Assembly (NCBI RefSeq): GCF_014170335.1
Contig: NZ_LZZS01000006.1
Location: 124,001-188,000 of the forward strand
From: Achromobacter sp. UMC46
GTDB lineage: Bacteria > Pseudomonadota > Gammaproteobacteria > Burkholderiales > Burkholderiaceae_B
Length of the DNA stretch: 64,000 nucleotides
Direction: 5' to 3'
The position numbers and the translations under genes are program-made. This document shows, piece by piece, positions 1 to 8,327 of this stretch. Every line of letters begins with the position of its first letter. Position 1 is the stretch's first letter. The notes below the pieces were generated by a model that worked only from the letters and a program-made list of their open reading frames with translations, ran no database searches and was not told where the DNA came from.

Positions 1-3000
1 CTTGCGGCTCAGGAAGCCGTCAGAGCGGGTCGCGTCCAGCTCCACCTCCTTGCCGGCATACAGGTACTTCACGCCATCCACCGTGCCGCCATACGGCATG
101 ACCAACCCGTCGCCGCTGATGGACGTCAGGCTGCCCGGCAGGAACCGGACGGTGCTCGGGGTTTCAGATTTGCTTTCGAACGTAATGCCGCCCAAGGGGG
201 CGCGCAGCACCCCGCCCTGCTCGATCAGCGGCGCAGCCAGCGTGATGGCGCCGAACGCGGAATACGGCGTGGCCGGCGTGTCGCCCGCGGCGCGCCGAAG
301 CGTCAGAACGGCATCGGGGTTGTATTTGGCAATTTCTCCCTGCGGCCCCAGGACTGTGTATTCGCCCATGGCGATGATGCCGCCAGACCGGGTGACCGGG
401 TAGATCTGCGCGGCGGTCAACGTCAACCGATTGGGCGCGGCCAGCTTGTTGTTCAAGCCCCGGTCGCCGAATCCCGCGGCGCCCAGGCGCACGTCGCCCT
501 GCACGTCCAACTGCACGTCGTCGAAGCTGATCAGGTTCCTGCTGCCCCGCACATCCAGCAGGCCGGCCGACACGTCCAGCCGGTGAGCTGCGTTGAAATA
601 CTTCAACGGGGCGGAAACCAACTGCAGGAAAAAATCGGCGCCTTCCAGCGGCTTGTAGCGCGCCTGATTGAGCAATACGTAGGGCGCGGCCAGGCTCACC
701 TTGCTGGCGGCAGGCGCAGCGTCGACCAGCGACAGCGCCCCCGACAGCCGCAAGCTCTGGCGCATGGCCAGCGCGACGCTGCCGTCGGCGCGCAGGTCGG
801 CATTCACCGCCAGGTTGTCAAAGCCCCCGGCCTCGATGCGGTCCACGCCCAGGCGCCCGTAGCCGTAGGCCAGCGCCGGGGTGGATTCACCCGGCCGCAG
901 GTCCGCGGCCAGCATGCTGTCGCCCTGGTGCTGCGCCAGCACCAGTTGCCGCTCCCGTTGCACCGCCGCTTCTGGCGAAAGATTGCGCTGATAGAACGCG
1001 CCGCCGAACGAAATGCCCAGGGTGCCGCCAGCCGCGCGATCCGATCCCGCCGCCGCGCGCATCGCGCCGTCCAGATGCAGGCTATTGGCCGAAGACAACA
1101 CGATGGCGCCGCCGTCAGAACTCACGATCGTGGCGCCGCGACCCGACAGGTCCAACACAGCCTGCGCGCCCGACGCGTCCAGCAGCGAGCCCGGCCGCAG
1201 GATGAGGTGCCGGTCGATGGGACGGCTGGTGGTATCGGCATCGGCCTCCCAGTCGAGCTTGCCGCCAATCTCGATCGCGCCCCCTGCCTGCACGAGTCCG
1301 TAGCGCTGTCCCTTGGCATCCACGGCGACATGGCTGCGCCCGGCCACGTCCAGCACGGCCTGTTCGCCGATCCAGACTGATCGGGAATTGGCTTTGGGCA
1401 CATAGGGCTGCTCGCCGATGCGCGGCTCCTGAATCGAAATGCGCCCGCCCCAGGCGTCGAGCCGGCCCAGCACGGTGATCTGGTCAGCGCCCTTGATCTG
1501 AATGGAGCGGCCTGGGTCGACGCTGATCCGCGCGCCTTCGCCCACGACGATCGGCCCGCCTTGCGCGGCCCGGTCCGAGTACAGCGCCAGGTCGGCGCCG
1601 ACGCGTTGCGTCAACACGCCGCGCAACGGGTCTTCCATGTACAGCGGCGGCGTCCACAGCGACAGGACGTCGCCGGGTTGGGCGCGAGACCCGGGGGCCT
1701 GCGCGATGCCGCCCTCTAACCGCAGCACTGGCATGGCGACGTCGATTTGCGCGCCATCTGCCACGGCCAGCCCCTGGTAGCCATTGATCTCGTACTGGCC
1801 GAAACCGGTGCGGAACAAGGACGTATCCAGCCGCAACGCCTCGGCATCCAGCGGGCCGGACGGACCGCCCAGCACGAGGCGCCCGCCGCTGGCGACGGAC
1901 AACGTGCCGCCGCCCGTCACGCCGTAGCCGCGTACCTCTCCGTCAAACGCCAGCAGGCCACCGCCGGACGGAACGCTGCTCGGCGCATGGGCGGCCAACG
2001 TCAGGCTGCCCCCCTTGCCGCCCTGCAGTTTGCCATCGGCCATCACCGATGCCCCGGCAGACACGTCCAACACGCTGCCCGCGTCCACGATCACGTCGCC
2101 CGTACCCCGTAGCGCCACACGGCCGCCGTCGCGTACGGGAAGTCCCGCCAGGCTCTCGGCGTCGCGCAGCAAGTTGGCCCAGACGCCGCGCGCATCCAGC
2201 ACCACGCCGGAGGCGACATGCAGGCGCGCAAGCTGCTTGGGCTGCGGCGCCAGCGCCGCATCCTCGAGCCGCGGGGCCAGGAAGCTGGGTTGCAGCAACA
2301 CGTTGCCAGCCTGGATCAGGCCGCCGCGACTGACCAGGTTGGCCCTGATGTCCACGTCGGGCGCGAAGAGCGTGATCTCGCCGCCATCGGCACTACGCAA
2401 GGCCGAGTCGACCGTGATGGACCGGCCGGCGGCGATGCGCACCCGGCCCAGCGAAAAACCATTGAGCCGGTCCACGTCCAGGAACAGCTTGCCCTGGTTC
2501 TCCTGCGGCAAGGCGGCGGCAAGTTCCAGCCCGTCGGCCAAGCGCTCCCTGCCCGTGCCCAGAGTCACCTCGGCCACGGTGTCACCGGTGGCGCCCAGCT
2601 GGTAATGCACAAGCTTGGTGGCCGGGTCGTAATAGCGCAGGTCGTTGCCCACCACCAGCGCGCCACGGCGCGCCACGGCGCGCTGGGACTGGCGGTAGCC
2701 GTCCAACCCGGCCTGCGGCGCGCGGTCCTGGCGCACGCCCTGGTAGGTATCGCTGACCAGGTCCCCTTCCAGCACGGCGCTACGGGTCGAGATCACCAGC
2801 GCCCCCGCGTCGCGTCCCACCGTGTAGCCGTCCTCGTCGCGCGTGCGCGGCGCCAGCAGCGCGTTGTAGAAGCGGCGCGTGGCCTTTTCGCCCCAACGCT
2901 CGGAACGCTGTTCGTAGCCGCGGTAGATCCCGGTGAACAGCATATCGGCCGGCGCCCGGTCGGCCGAGTAGAGGCGGCCGTCCTGGCCGCGCAGCCAGGT

Positions 3001-4866
3001 TTGCCGCAACGTACCGGACTGCACGTCCAGCGTGCCGCCCGACAGGTTGATGGTCGAGCCGGCCTGCGTCACCACTTCGGCGCCTTCGAAGCGGACCTGG
3101 CCGCCCTGCGCCAGCCAATGGCTCGCCGGCACCGCCAGCGTTCCCAGATAGCCGCCCACTTCCAGCAAGCCGCCGCCGCTGTACCAGCGGTCGCCCTCGT
3201 AGCCGCCAGCGCCGCTGGCCACCTGGATCAGCGTGCGCCGGTCCAGCCACACGTCGGAATTATTGAGGCGGGCGTCGTCGCGGTTCAGCGGTGAATCGCG
3301 CTGTTCGTTGCCCTGCAGATTGATTTTGATGTTGTTCGATTCCATCGAGACCGCCACGCCGACCGCGCCGGCCACGTCGATCTGCGCACCCTCGCGCACA
3401 AGCGCGCGCGCGCCCGCCTTGACCGCGACCTGGCCGCCAGTCGCAAGCGTCAGCGAAGCACCCTGGAAGTCAACCGTGCCGCCGCTATCGACCTGCACCA
3501 GCGACAGCTCGCGCCGGTTGGGGTCGGCAAGCGCCAACGCGGCGGTCGGGTTGACGCTGGGCAGCATCAGGTTGTCGCGCTGGCCGTCCAGCGCGGCTGC
3601 GTTATCCGCATCCACCAGGATGGCGGTGATTGCTCCGGGGCGCAGCGTCACGGCGGCATCGACGCCCGCGCCGTTCAGGTGGATGGTGCCGCGCGAATCC
3701 ACCGACGTAGTGGACGCCAGCACACCGGCCTGTTCGACGGTGCGCGCTGCCAAGGTGATGTCGCCCTGCGGCGACAGGATCAGGCCGCGATGGCTCACCA
3801 CGCCGCTGCCCGTGGGTACGATTTCGTTGCCGCGCGTTGTCGACGCGGCGTTACCCTCGGTGCCTTGGCCGCGCTTGATCACGAAGCTGTCGCCCGCCGC
3901 CAGCGCTGCCTGCCCCTTGGCCGTCACGATGGAACCCGCGTTGTCGACTTCACGGCCCAGCAACAGCACATAGCCGCCAGACTGCGTCACGGTCGCGGGG
4001 CGGTTGGTCTCGATGGCCGCGCCGGGCCGCAATTCCACCTTGCCCAGCGCATCCGTGAAGGTGGGCGTCTTGTCGTCCGGCCCGTACAGGCCGTTGTTCT
4101 CGAACTGCGCATCGGTAATCCGCGCCGCCGCCGCCACCAGATTGCGCGCGTTCACCTGCGACGAGCCGTCGAAGATCACCCCGTTGCGGTTGACCACCAT
4201 GACCGTACCGCCGGCTTTGATCTGCCCTTGAATCACCGAAGGCCGCGCTCCGGGATCATTGACGCGGTTAAGCACCGCCCAGGTCGGCTCCTGCTGGAAT
4301 TCCACCGTGGTGCGTGAGCCCACGTTGAACGTCTCCCAGTTCAGAACCGCCTTCGTGCCGGTCTGCTCGATGGCGACCCTGGCGCGCCCGTCCTGCAGCG
4401 TCTGCACGGGCGCCTTGGCGTTGCGCCACCCGGCCGTCAACGGATTGGCGTCCACCTTCAACCCGCCCTCGGCCAAGCCGTCCGGCACGGGTGCGCCCGA
4501 TGCCAATGCTGCGTCGCGCGCGGCGCGCTGCGCCGCCTGCTGCGCGGTGATCGCCGCCGCGGTCCGGCCCAAATTACCGACCGACCGCTGCAACTGGTCG
4601 CGCGCCGCCTGCGACTGCCGCGCGCCGGTAAGCGAGGTCACCGGCGCACCATTGGGCAACCGGCCCGTGGCGGCTGCCTGCGCCTGCGTCGCGCTCTTGG
4701 CCGCAAACCAGCCGCCGCTGAACGCCTGCTGCGCCGATGCTGGCGCAGCGACACCCCCCGACACCAGCAGCACCGCCAGTGCCGCTGGCAGCGGCTTGAG
4801 CCGGCCTGCCCGCGAGCCGACCGCAGCAAGGCGGGTCATAGGGAGTTTGCGGAGACGCGATGTCAT
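1..4866 (-). CDS. Two-partner-secretion exoprotein, filamentous-haemagglutinin family (partial, N-terminal part)
   Basis: Large secreted TpsA-type protein; about 1,622 codons are visible and the frame is still open at the left edge, so the C-terminus and any partner TpsB transporter lie outside. The start at 4866 gives a basic N-terminus, then a hydrophobic segment (LPAALAVLLVSGG, near residues 24-40) ending in small residues, i.e. a Sec signal. A TPS secretion domain follows, with NWETFNVG near residue 178 and NRNGVIFDG near residue 224, the signature motifs of FhaB/HMW1-like proteins. The rest is Gly/Asp/Ser-rich repeats such as LDVSAGA and GGTLDVQSG, as expected of a long beta-helix. It lies 146 bp downstream of the FecR-like gene, so it is the probable target of that sigma system, as PdtA is of VreI in P. 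aeruginosa. Substrate or adhesive specificity cannot be read from this part. Confidence 0.9.
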   Translation of the reverse strand, partial: MTSRLRKLPMTRLAAVGSRAGRLKPLPAALAVLLVSGGVAAPASAQQAFSGGWFAAKSATQAQAAATGRLPNGAPVTSLTGARQSQAARDQLQRSVGNLGRTAAAITAQQAAQRAARDAALASGAPVPDGLAEGGLKVDANPLTAGWRNAKAPVQTLQDGRARVAIEQTGTKAVLNWETFNVGSRTTVEFQQEPTWAVLNRVNDPGARPSVIQGQIKAGGTVMVVNRNGVIFDGSSQVNARNLVAAAARITDAQFENNGLYGPDDKTPTFTDALGKVELRPGAAIETNRPATVTQSGGYVLLLGREVDNAGSIVTAKGQAALAAGDSFVIKRGQGTEGNAASTTRGNEIVPTGSGVVSHRGLILSPQGDITLAARTVEQAGVLASTTSVDSRGTIHLNGAGVDAAVTLRPGAITAILVDADNAAALDGQRDNLMLPSVNPTAALALADPNRRELSLVQVDSGGTVDFQGASLTLATGGQVAVKAGARALVREGAQIDVAGAVGVAVSMESNNIKINLQGNEQRDSPLNRDDARLNNSDVWLDRRTLIQVASGAGGYEGDRWYSGGGLLEVGGYLGTLAVPASHWLAQGGQVRFEGAEVVTQAGSTINLSGGTLDVQSGTLRQTWLRGQDGRLYSADRAPADMLFTGIYRGYEQRSERWGEKATRRFYNALLAPRTRDEDGYTVGRDAGALVISTRSAVLEGDLVSDTYQGVRQDRAPQAGLDGYRQSQRAVARRGALVVGNDLRYYDPATKLVHYQLGATGDTVAEVTLGTGRERLADGLELAAALPQENQGKLFLDVDRLNGFSLGRVRIAAGRSITVDSALRSADGGEITLFAPDVDIRANLVSRGGLIQAGNVLLQPSFLAPRLEDAALAPQPKQLARLHVASGVVLDARGVWANLLRDAESLAGLPVRDGGRVALRGTGDVIVDAGSVLDVSAGASVMADGKLQGGKGGSLTLAAHAPSSVPSGGGLLAFDGEVRGYGVTGGGTLSVASGGRLVLGGPSGPLDAEALRLDTSLFRTGFGQYEINGYQGLAVADGAQIDVAMPVLRLEGGIAQAPGSRAQPGDVLSLWTPPLYMEDPLRGVLTQRVGADLALYSDRAAQGGPIVVGEGARISVDPGRSIQIKGADQITVLGRLDAWGGRISIQEPRIGEQPYVPKANSRSVWIGEQAVLDVAGRSHVAVDAKGQRYGLVQAGGAIEIGGKLDWEADADTTSRPIDRHLILRPGSLLDASGAQAVLDLSGRGATIVSSDGGAIVLSSANSLHLDGAMRAAAGSDRAAGGTLGISFGGAFYQRNLSPEAAVQRERQLVLAQHQGDSMLAADLRPGESTPALAYGYGRLGVDRIEAGGFDNLAVNADLRADGSVALAMRQSLRLSGALSLVDAAPAASKVSLAAPYVLLNQARYKPLEGADFFLQLVSAPLKYFNAAHRLDVSAGLLDVRGSRNLISFDDVQLDVQGDVRLGAAGFGDRGLNNKLAAPNRLTLTAAQIYPVTRSGGIIAMGEYTVLGPQGEIAKYNPDAVLTLRRAAGDTPATPYSAFGAITLAAPLIEQGGVLRAPLGGITFESKSETPSTVRFLPGSLTSISGDGLVMPYGGTVDGVKYLYAGKEVELDATRSDGFLSRK

Positions 4867-5012
4867 AGCGGGCAATCCTGATCCGAGTAGCCAAGGGAGT
4901 ACGGGCACGGCATCGGCGCAGTCAGGGCGCGTGATGGCGGCTCATACTCCAATGACGAAAGGACGCGATGGAAGGGCTACCGGAAACGACGGATTTTTTT
5001 GTAACCGTGCAA

Positions 5013-5987
5013 TCAGCTCAACAACACAATGCCGCCGGGCAGGCGCGTCAGCTGCGCGCCATACAGGTCGCGCAGCATGTGCAGCGCCAGATCGGTCTGC
5101 GTAATCTCGAAGCGCATGCGCACGCGCCGTTCTGCCAGGTCGGCGTTGCGCACCAGCACGCGGCCAGCGCGATAGCGGTTGATCTCGTCGACCACCTCGG
5201 CCAGCGTCTGCCCCGCAAAACTGAGCGTGCCCGTGCGCCAGGCATTCACTTGCACGGTATCCACGGCCAGCGCCGGGTGCAGGCCTGCGTCGTCGTAGAG
5301 GATCTGCTCGCCTTGCGCCAGGGTCTGCATTGCGCCCGCCGACTCCACCTGGACCGTCCCCTGCAGGCACGTGACGCAGACCTGCGGTCCGGTGTAGCGC
5401 AGGTTGAAGCGCGCCTGCCGCGCGCGCGTGGCGCCAGCCCCGGCGTAGACGACCACTGGCGCACCGCTGCCGACCGCTTCTACCTGGGCTTCGCCCGCCA
5501 CCAGCTCGATGGCCTCGTTGCCGGCTTGTGCGCCGCGCTGGTTGATGCGCGTCTGCGTGTTCATCTGCACGCGCAGCTGGTCCGACAGCGCCAGCTCGCG
5601 CTGCTCCGCCGTGCCGGTACGGAAGTCTGCCGTGAAATCCAGCAATGACGGCCACAGGGACAGCGGCGGCCACACCGCCACCGCCGCGCCGCCCGCCGCC
5701 ACCGCCCCCAGGAACGCCCGGCGGGCCGGCCGGCTCAGGCCCCTGGCGCGCGGATGCGCCAGCCCGGGATCGCCACGGACAGCCTGGCGCAATACCGGTT
5801 CCATGTCCTGCCACAACTGCGCCACCTCGTTCCAGGCGCGAGCATGCGACGGGCTGCGCGCACGCCATTGCCTCATCGCCTCGGCGTCACCACGCGTCGC
5901 GTCGCGGTCGCGCAGGCGCAACCACCATTGCTCGGCTTCGCGCCGCAAGCGGTCGGGGTCTTCTGAAGGGTTCATGGCGCCAAGCAT
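5013..5987 (-). CDS. FecR-family anti-sigma regulator (VreR-like)
   Basis: 324-residue membrane regulator of the ECF sigma factor encoded just upstream. The N-terminal cytoplasmic part (about 1-85) has the W-rich DUF4880 pattern (AEQWWLRLRDRD, RAWNEVAQLW). A hydrophobic segment (FLGAVAAGGAAVAVW, about 92-106) would cross the inner membrane. The periplasmic FecR domain follows (about 125-235), then a C-terminal domain with an STN-like fold pattern (TLAEVVDEINRY ... GGIVLL). In this family the protein holds the sigma factor inactive until a periplasmic signal arrives. The gene starts 4 bp after the sigma-factor stop, indicating co-transcription. An in-frame ATG at 5975 is an alternative start. 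Confidence 0.88.
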   Translation of the reverse strand: MLGAMNPSEDPDRLRREAEQWWLRLRDRDATRGDAEAMRQWRARSPSHARAWNEVAQLWQDMEPVLRQAVRGDPGLAHPRARGLSRPARRAFLGAVAAGGAAVAVWPPLSLWPSLLDFTADFRTGTAEQRELALSDQLRVQMNTQTRINQRGAQAGNEAIELVAGEAQVEAVGSGAPVVVYAGAGATRARQARFNLRYTGPQVCVTCLQGTVQVESAGAMQTLAQGEQILYDDAGLHPALAVDTVQVNAWRTGTLSFAGQTLAEVVDEINRYRAGRVLVRNADLAERRVRMRFEITQTDLALHMLRDLYGAQLTRLPGGIVLLS

Positions 5988-5991
5988 CGTG

Positions 5992-6540
5992 TCAGAATTT
6001 CCGCCGGCCTACAAGATCGCCATTGGCCACTGCCTCGGTGCCGGCCAGGCGTTCGCGGCAATGCCGCATGGCCGCGGCCAGTTCCTTTTTCACCATGGCC
6101 ACCGATATCTCGAAACGTTCCGCGATCTCGGCATTGAGCAGTCCGTCCACCCGCGCCGCAGCCAGAATGGCGCGCTGACGCGGCGGCAACTCCTCCATGG
6201 CCGCCTCAAGCGTTCGCACGTCGCGGCGCGCCGCAACAATCCGCTGCGGATCGGCGGTTTCATCGGCGACATACAGCAACGCCTCGCGCTCGTCGTCGCC
6301 CAGCAGTTCGCGGTTGCGCCGCCAATCGTCGGTGGCGATGCGCGCCGCCATGCGCAGCAGGTAGGCATCGGGATTCAGCACCGGGCTGGCGGGCTTGGCC
6401 ACGTCCAGGCGCAACCAGGTTTCATGCAGCGCGGCCGACGCCTGGTCGCGCGATCCGACAATGCGTTCCAGACTGCGTCGCAGTTCGGCATAGCGCGTGA
6501 TCAGGCGCAGTCGCAGCAGCGCGGCGGAGATCATGGACAT
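5992..6540 (-). CDS. ECF-subfamily RNA polymerase sigma factor (FecI/VreI-like)
   Basis: 182-residue sigma-70 family protein with region 2 (about 10-80, including DAYLLRMAARIATDDWRR) and region 4 (about 110-165, LPPRQRAILAAARVDGLLNAEIAERFEIS, helix-turn-helix). It lacks sigma regions 1 and 3, as ECF factors do. The ATG at 6540 was preferred over an upstream in-frame ATG at 6645: it lies 4 bp after the stop of the STN-domain gene, and the extra 35 residues are basic and unlike the family. It sits between an STN protein and a FecR protein, the usual three-part surface-signalling arrangement. The promoter it recognises is unknown; the 4867-5012 gap before the exoprotein gene is the obvious candidate. 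Confidence 0.88.
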   Translation of the reverse strand: MSMISAALLRLRLITRYAELRRSLERIVGSRDQASAALHETWLRLDVAKPASPVLNPDAYLLRMAARIATDDWRRNRELLGDDEREALLYVADETADPQRIVAARRDVRTLEAAMEELPPRQRAILAAARVDGLLNAEIAERFEISVAMVKKELAAAMRHCRERLAGTEAVANGDLVGRRKF

Positions 6541-6544
6541 GCGG

Positions 6545-7288
6545 TCACTCCGCCGGCCGGCGCGGGGCCGCGCAATGCGTGCCGCCAGGCAGCAGCAATA
6601 CCGATACGGGCTGCGGCATGCCTGCAGGCGGCGGCGTCCCGACATCCATCCCGTTGATGGCGCGCGTCACGGCCATGTCCACCCGATCGCTGCCGGTCGT
6701 GTCCAGCAGGCGCATCCGCGCCACATGCCCGACGTCATCCAGCCGCAGTTGCAGCGCCAGGCGATAGCCACCCGGCTGCACGGTCGCATTGCCGCAAAGC
6801 GTGCGCAAAATGGCCTTCTGCAGCCGGCCGATATAACCGCTGAAATCCGCGCCGCCGGCACGCGCGCCCGGAATGTCTTCTGCTTTCAGCGGGGCAGCGC
6901 CACTCCCGGACTGCCGGGCCGTCCCGTCTGCGGCCGGCGCATAGACCACGATGGCTTTGCCGTCCGTCTGGCGAATGCGCAGCCCCGATCCGTCCAGCAG
7001 CCGGCGCAGCGCCTCCATGACCGTATGGCGGCCGGACAGCGCCGGCGCGCGTTGCCGCGCATGGCGCTCGTCGACCAGCACCGCCACGCCGGCAAGATGC
7101 CCGATGGCCTCCAGGCTGTCGCCCAGCGGCTGCGCCGGCAATGCGAATTCATAGCGCTCGCCGCGCAAGCGGTCCGGCGACGCGGCGGACGCAGACGCGG
7201 CGCCGCCCGCCAGGACGGGCATCCCCAAACACAGGAGACACACGCCAACCAGCGCCAACACACTGAGCGGTGCCGGGGTATCTATCAT
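6545..7288 (-). CDS. STN-domain protein with TonB-C-like domain and no beta-barrel (VreA-like)
   Basis: 247-residue exported protein. Residues about 1-38 form a signal peptide (LSVLALVGVCLLCLG ... ASASAA). Residues about 45-118 form a secretin/TonB short N-terminal (STN) domain (FALPAQPLGDSLEAIGHLAG ... LLDGSGLRIRQ), the signalling module normally found on TonB-dependent receptors. Here no receptor barrel follows. A short linker leads instead to a TonB C-terminal-like domain (about 150-236, YIGRLQKAILRTL ... DDVGHVARMRLLDTTG). This STN plus TonB-C layout without a barrel is that of VreA from the P. aeruginosa PUMA3 system. It is the first gene of the STN-sigma-FecR operon. The equivalence to VreA is inferred from architecture, not from a sequence search. 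Confidence 0.82.
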   Translation of the reverse strand: MIDTPAPLSVLALVGVCLLCLGMPVLAGGAASASAASPDRLRGERYEFALPAQPLGDSLEAIGHLAGVAVLVDERHARQRAPALSGRHTVMEALRRLLDGSGLRIRQTDGKAIVVYAPAADGTARQSGSGAAPLKAEDIPGARAGGADFSGYIGRLQKAILRTLCGNATVQPGGYRLALQLRLDDVGHVARMRLLDTTGSDRVDMAVTRAINGMDVGTPPPAGMPQPVSVLLLPGGTHCAAPRRPAE

Positions 7289-7372
7289 TGCGCGATATGG
7301 ACATCGGGAAATGGAATGGGGCCGGCGGACGCCCGGACAGGGCTACGCCGGACAGCAGGCTAGCTCAGCCAG

Positions 7373-7390
7373 ATGACTCAACCGTGACAC
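7373..7390 (-). promoter_or_regulatory. Candidate PHO-box-like site upstream of the surface-signalling operon
   Basis: On the minus strand the site reads GTGTCAC-GGTT-GAGTCAT: two 7-bp direct repeats separated by 4 bp, the spacing of a PhoB half-site pair (consensus CTGTCAT). Matches are 5-6 of 7 per half. It ends 85 bp upstream of the STN-gene start. The P. aeruginosa vre operon is known to be phosphate-starvation induced, which is why the site was looked for. The match is short and could be chance. Confidence 0.3.
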
Positions 7391-7400
7391 GGGAAGGGAA

Positions 7401-7500
7401 GTGGTCCGGGCGCGACCACGGAACATTAGTTTTACCGCTACGGTGGGTTGCCCCCGCTGTACGACGCCGGTTGGCTTTCGAGCCAATCGGCTTTTTTATT
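7401..7500 (+). ncRNA. Structured intergenic RNA, phage C4-antisense-like
   Basis: Three consecutive hairpins with no coding frame. Hairpin 1 is GTGGTC/GACCAC around 7401-7419. Hairpin 2 is CGGTGGG/CCCGCTG around 7440-7459. A tract TGTACGAC follows, then a strong intrinsic terminator at 7466-7500. The segment CGGGCGCGACCA (7407-7418) is perfectly complementary over 12 bp to TGGTCGCGCCCG (7501-7512), immediately downstream of the terminator. A regulatory RNA encoded just upstream of, and in the same direction as, its own target is the arrangement of C4 antisense RNAs in P1/P22-type immunity regions. Assignment to the C4 family is from remembered layout and needs a covariance-model scan. Confidence 0.5.
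7466..7500 (+). terminator. Intrinsic terminator of the intergenic RNA
   Basis: An 11-bp stem (7466-7476 with 7481-7491, one G-U pair) closes a TTCG tetraloop and is followed by TTTTTTATTT. No plus-strand gene precedes it, so it implies a short non-coding transcript. Confidence 0.85.
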
Positions 7501-7560
7501 TGGTCGCGCCCGCGGTCGTGACTGCACGATGAGGCCTCCTTTCATTCGGAGTTACCTCGA

Positions 7561-7608
7561 TGTTTCATATCAATAGCAGCCCTGCGGCTTCGCTTTCGGC
7601 CTGGTGAG
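7561..7608 (+). pseudogene. 15-codon frame, probable remnant of a phage gene behind the C4-like RNA
   Basis: An ATG at 7561, preceded by CGGAG about 8 bp upstream, opens a frame MFHINSSPAASLSAW that stops at 7606-7608. It sits exactly where a C4-controlled antirepressor-type gene would begin. The frame may be a cut-off first gene or a short leader peptide. The rest of 7609-7722 shows no coding signal. Function cannot be assigned. Confidence 0.3.
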
Positions 7609-7722
7609 ATCACTGCAGCGCCATCGAACCGGCGATCGGACACATGGTGGCTCACTTTTACTTCGGCGCCGACAGGATGCTTTTAAATAGCAAAATTCGA
7701 CCACCCCTGAGGGCTTCGCGTA

Positions 7723-8172
7723 TTACTTGCCTGTGGGGCCCAGCGCCTCTGCCCAGTTCTTTTTCATGGCAGCGATGCGGTCCACATAGGCGGATTTCAG
7801 GCAGGCGGCGTCGGGGCAACGGTCGCGCACGGTGGTGCGCCATTGCGTCTGCTCTTTCGCTACAGGATCGCGCCATTCACCGGTTTCACCGTCACTGCCA
7901 GCGGTTTCGGCCTGAATCTTGTCGTAAAGCTCCTTCACCTGATCGTCCAGCGTGGACAGTGATGGTTCGGCGCAGATTAGATGTTCGACATGAGTTTTCG
8001 CGGCCTTGCAGTCGAAGCCGGCGGCATGGGCGGCTTCGATCTGCAGGAGAGGAGAGCTGGCGAGAACCGCGCCGATTACAGCATGCAGGATCGCGTGTTT
8101 GCCTTGAGCGCTTTGCCGGCACCGGCCTTCCATGATTCCGGTCGGTATTGCCGCGAAAACGGGGTTGTGCAC
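7723..8172 (-). CDS. LprI-like (DUF1311) periplasmic protein, short form
   Basis: About 149 residues. The GTG start at 8172 was chosen because AGGAG lies 8 bp upstream; an ATG at 8133 is the alternative. A hydrophobic segment (HAVIGAVLASSPLL, ending ...AAHAA) acts as signal peptide. The mature part begins FDCKAAKTHVEHLIC and continues LSTLDDQVKELYDKI, EQTQWRTTVRDRC and CLKSAYVDRI. These paired cysteines and the W-R-C helix are the pattern of the LprI/DUF1311 family, some members of which inhibit lysozyme. It is divergent to a longer relative at 8559, with an insertion-like element between them. Activity against lysozyme is family knowledge, not visible here. Confidence 0.72.
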   Translation of the reverse strand: MHNPVFAAIPTGIMEGRCRQSAQGKHAILHAVIGAVLASSPLLQIEAAHAAGFDCKAAKTHVEHLICAEPSLSTLDDQVKELYDKIQAETAGSDGETGEWRDPVAKEQTQWRTTVRDRCPDAACLKSAYVDRIAAMKKNWAEALGPTGK

Positions 8173-8204
8173 GTCCTTCACTCCTGAATAGTCTGCGGCC
8201 ACGG

Positions 8205-8220
8205 ACTTGGTGGACCAAGT
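8205..8220. promoter_or_regulatory. Perfect inverted repeat upstream of the short LprI-like gene
   Basis: ACTTGGT-GG-ACCAAGT, 7-bp arms with a 2-bp spacer, 33 bp upstream of the GTG start at 8172. Size and position fit a dimeric repressor operator, but no candidate regulator is encoded nearby. Confidence 0.35.
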
Positions 8221-8327
8221 GGTCGATTTTCCCGTTTGTCGAGAGGTTGTGCAACTTTTGGCTGTCGTATGCTTTGAACCAGTAGCAGGCGCTCACGCGC
8301 TACGCCGATGACGGCCGGCTTAACGCG

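Noticed and set aside
2..4317. Several long plus-strand open frames (up to about 380 codons) opposite the exoprotein gene
   Set aside because: They are Arg/Pro/Ala-rich, overlap each other, and lie antisense to a continuous minus-strand frame with signal peptide and TPS motifs.
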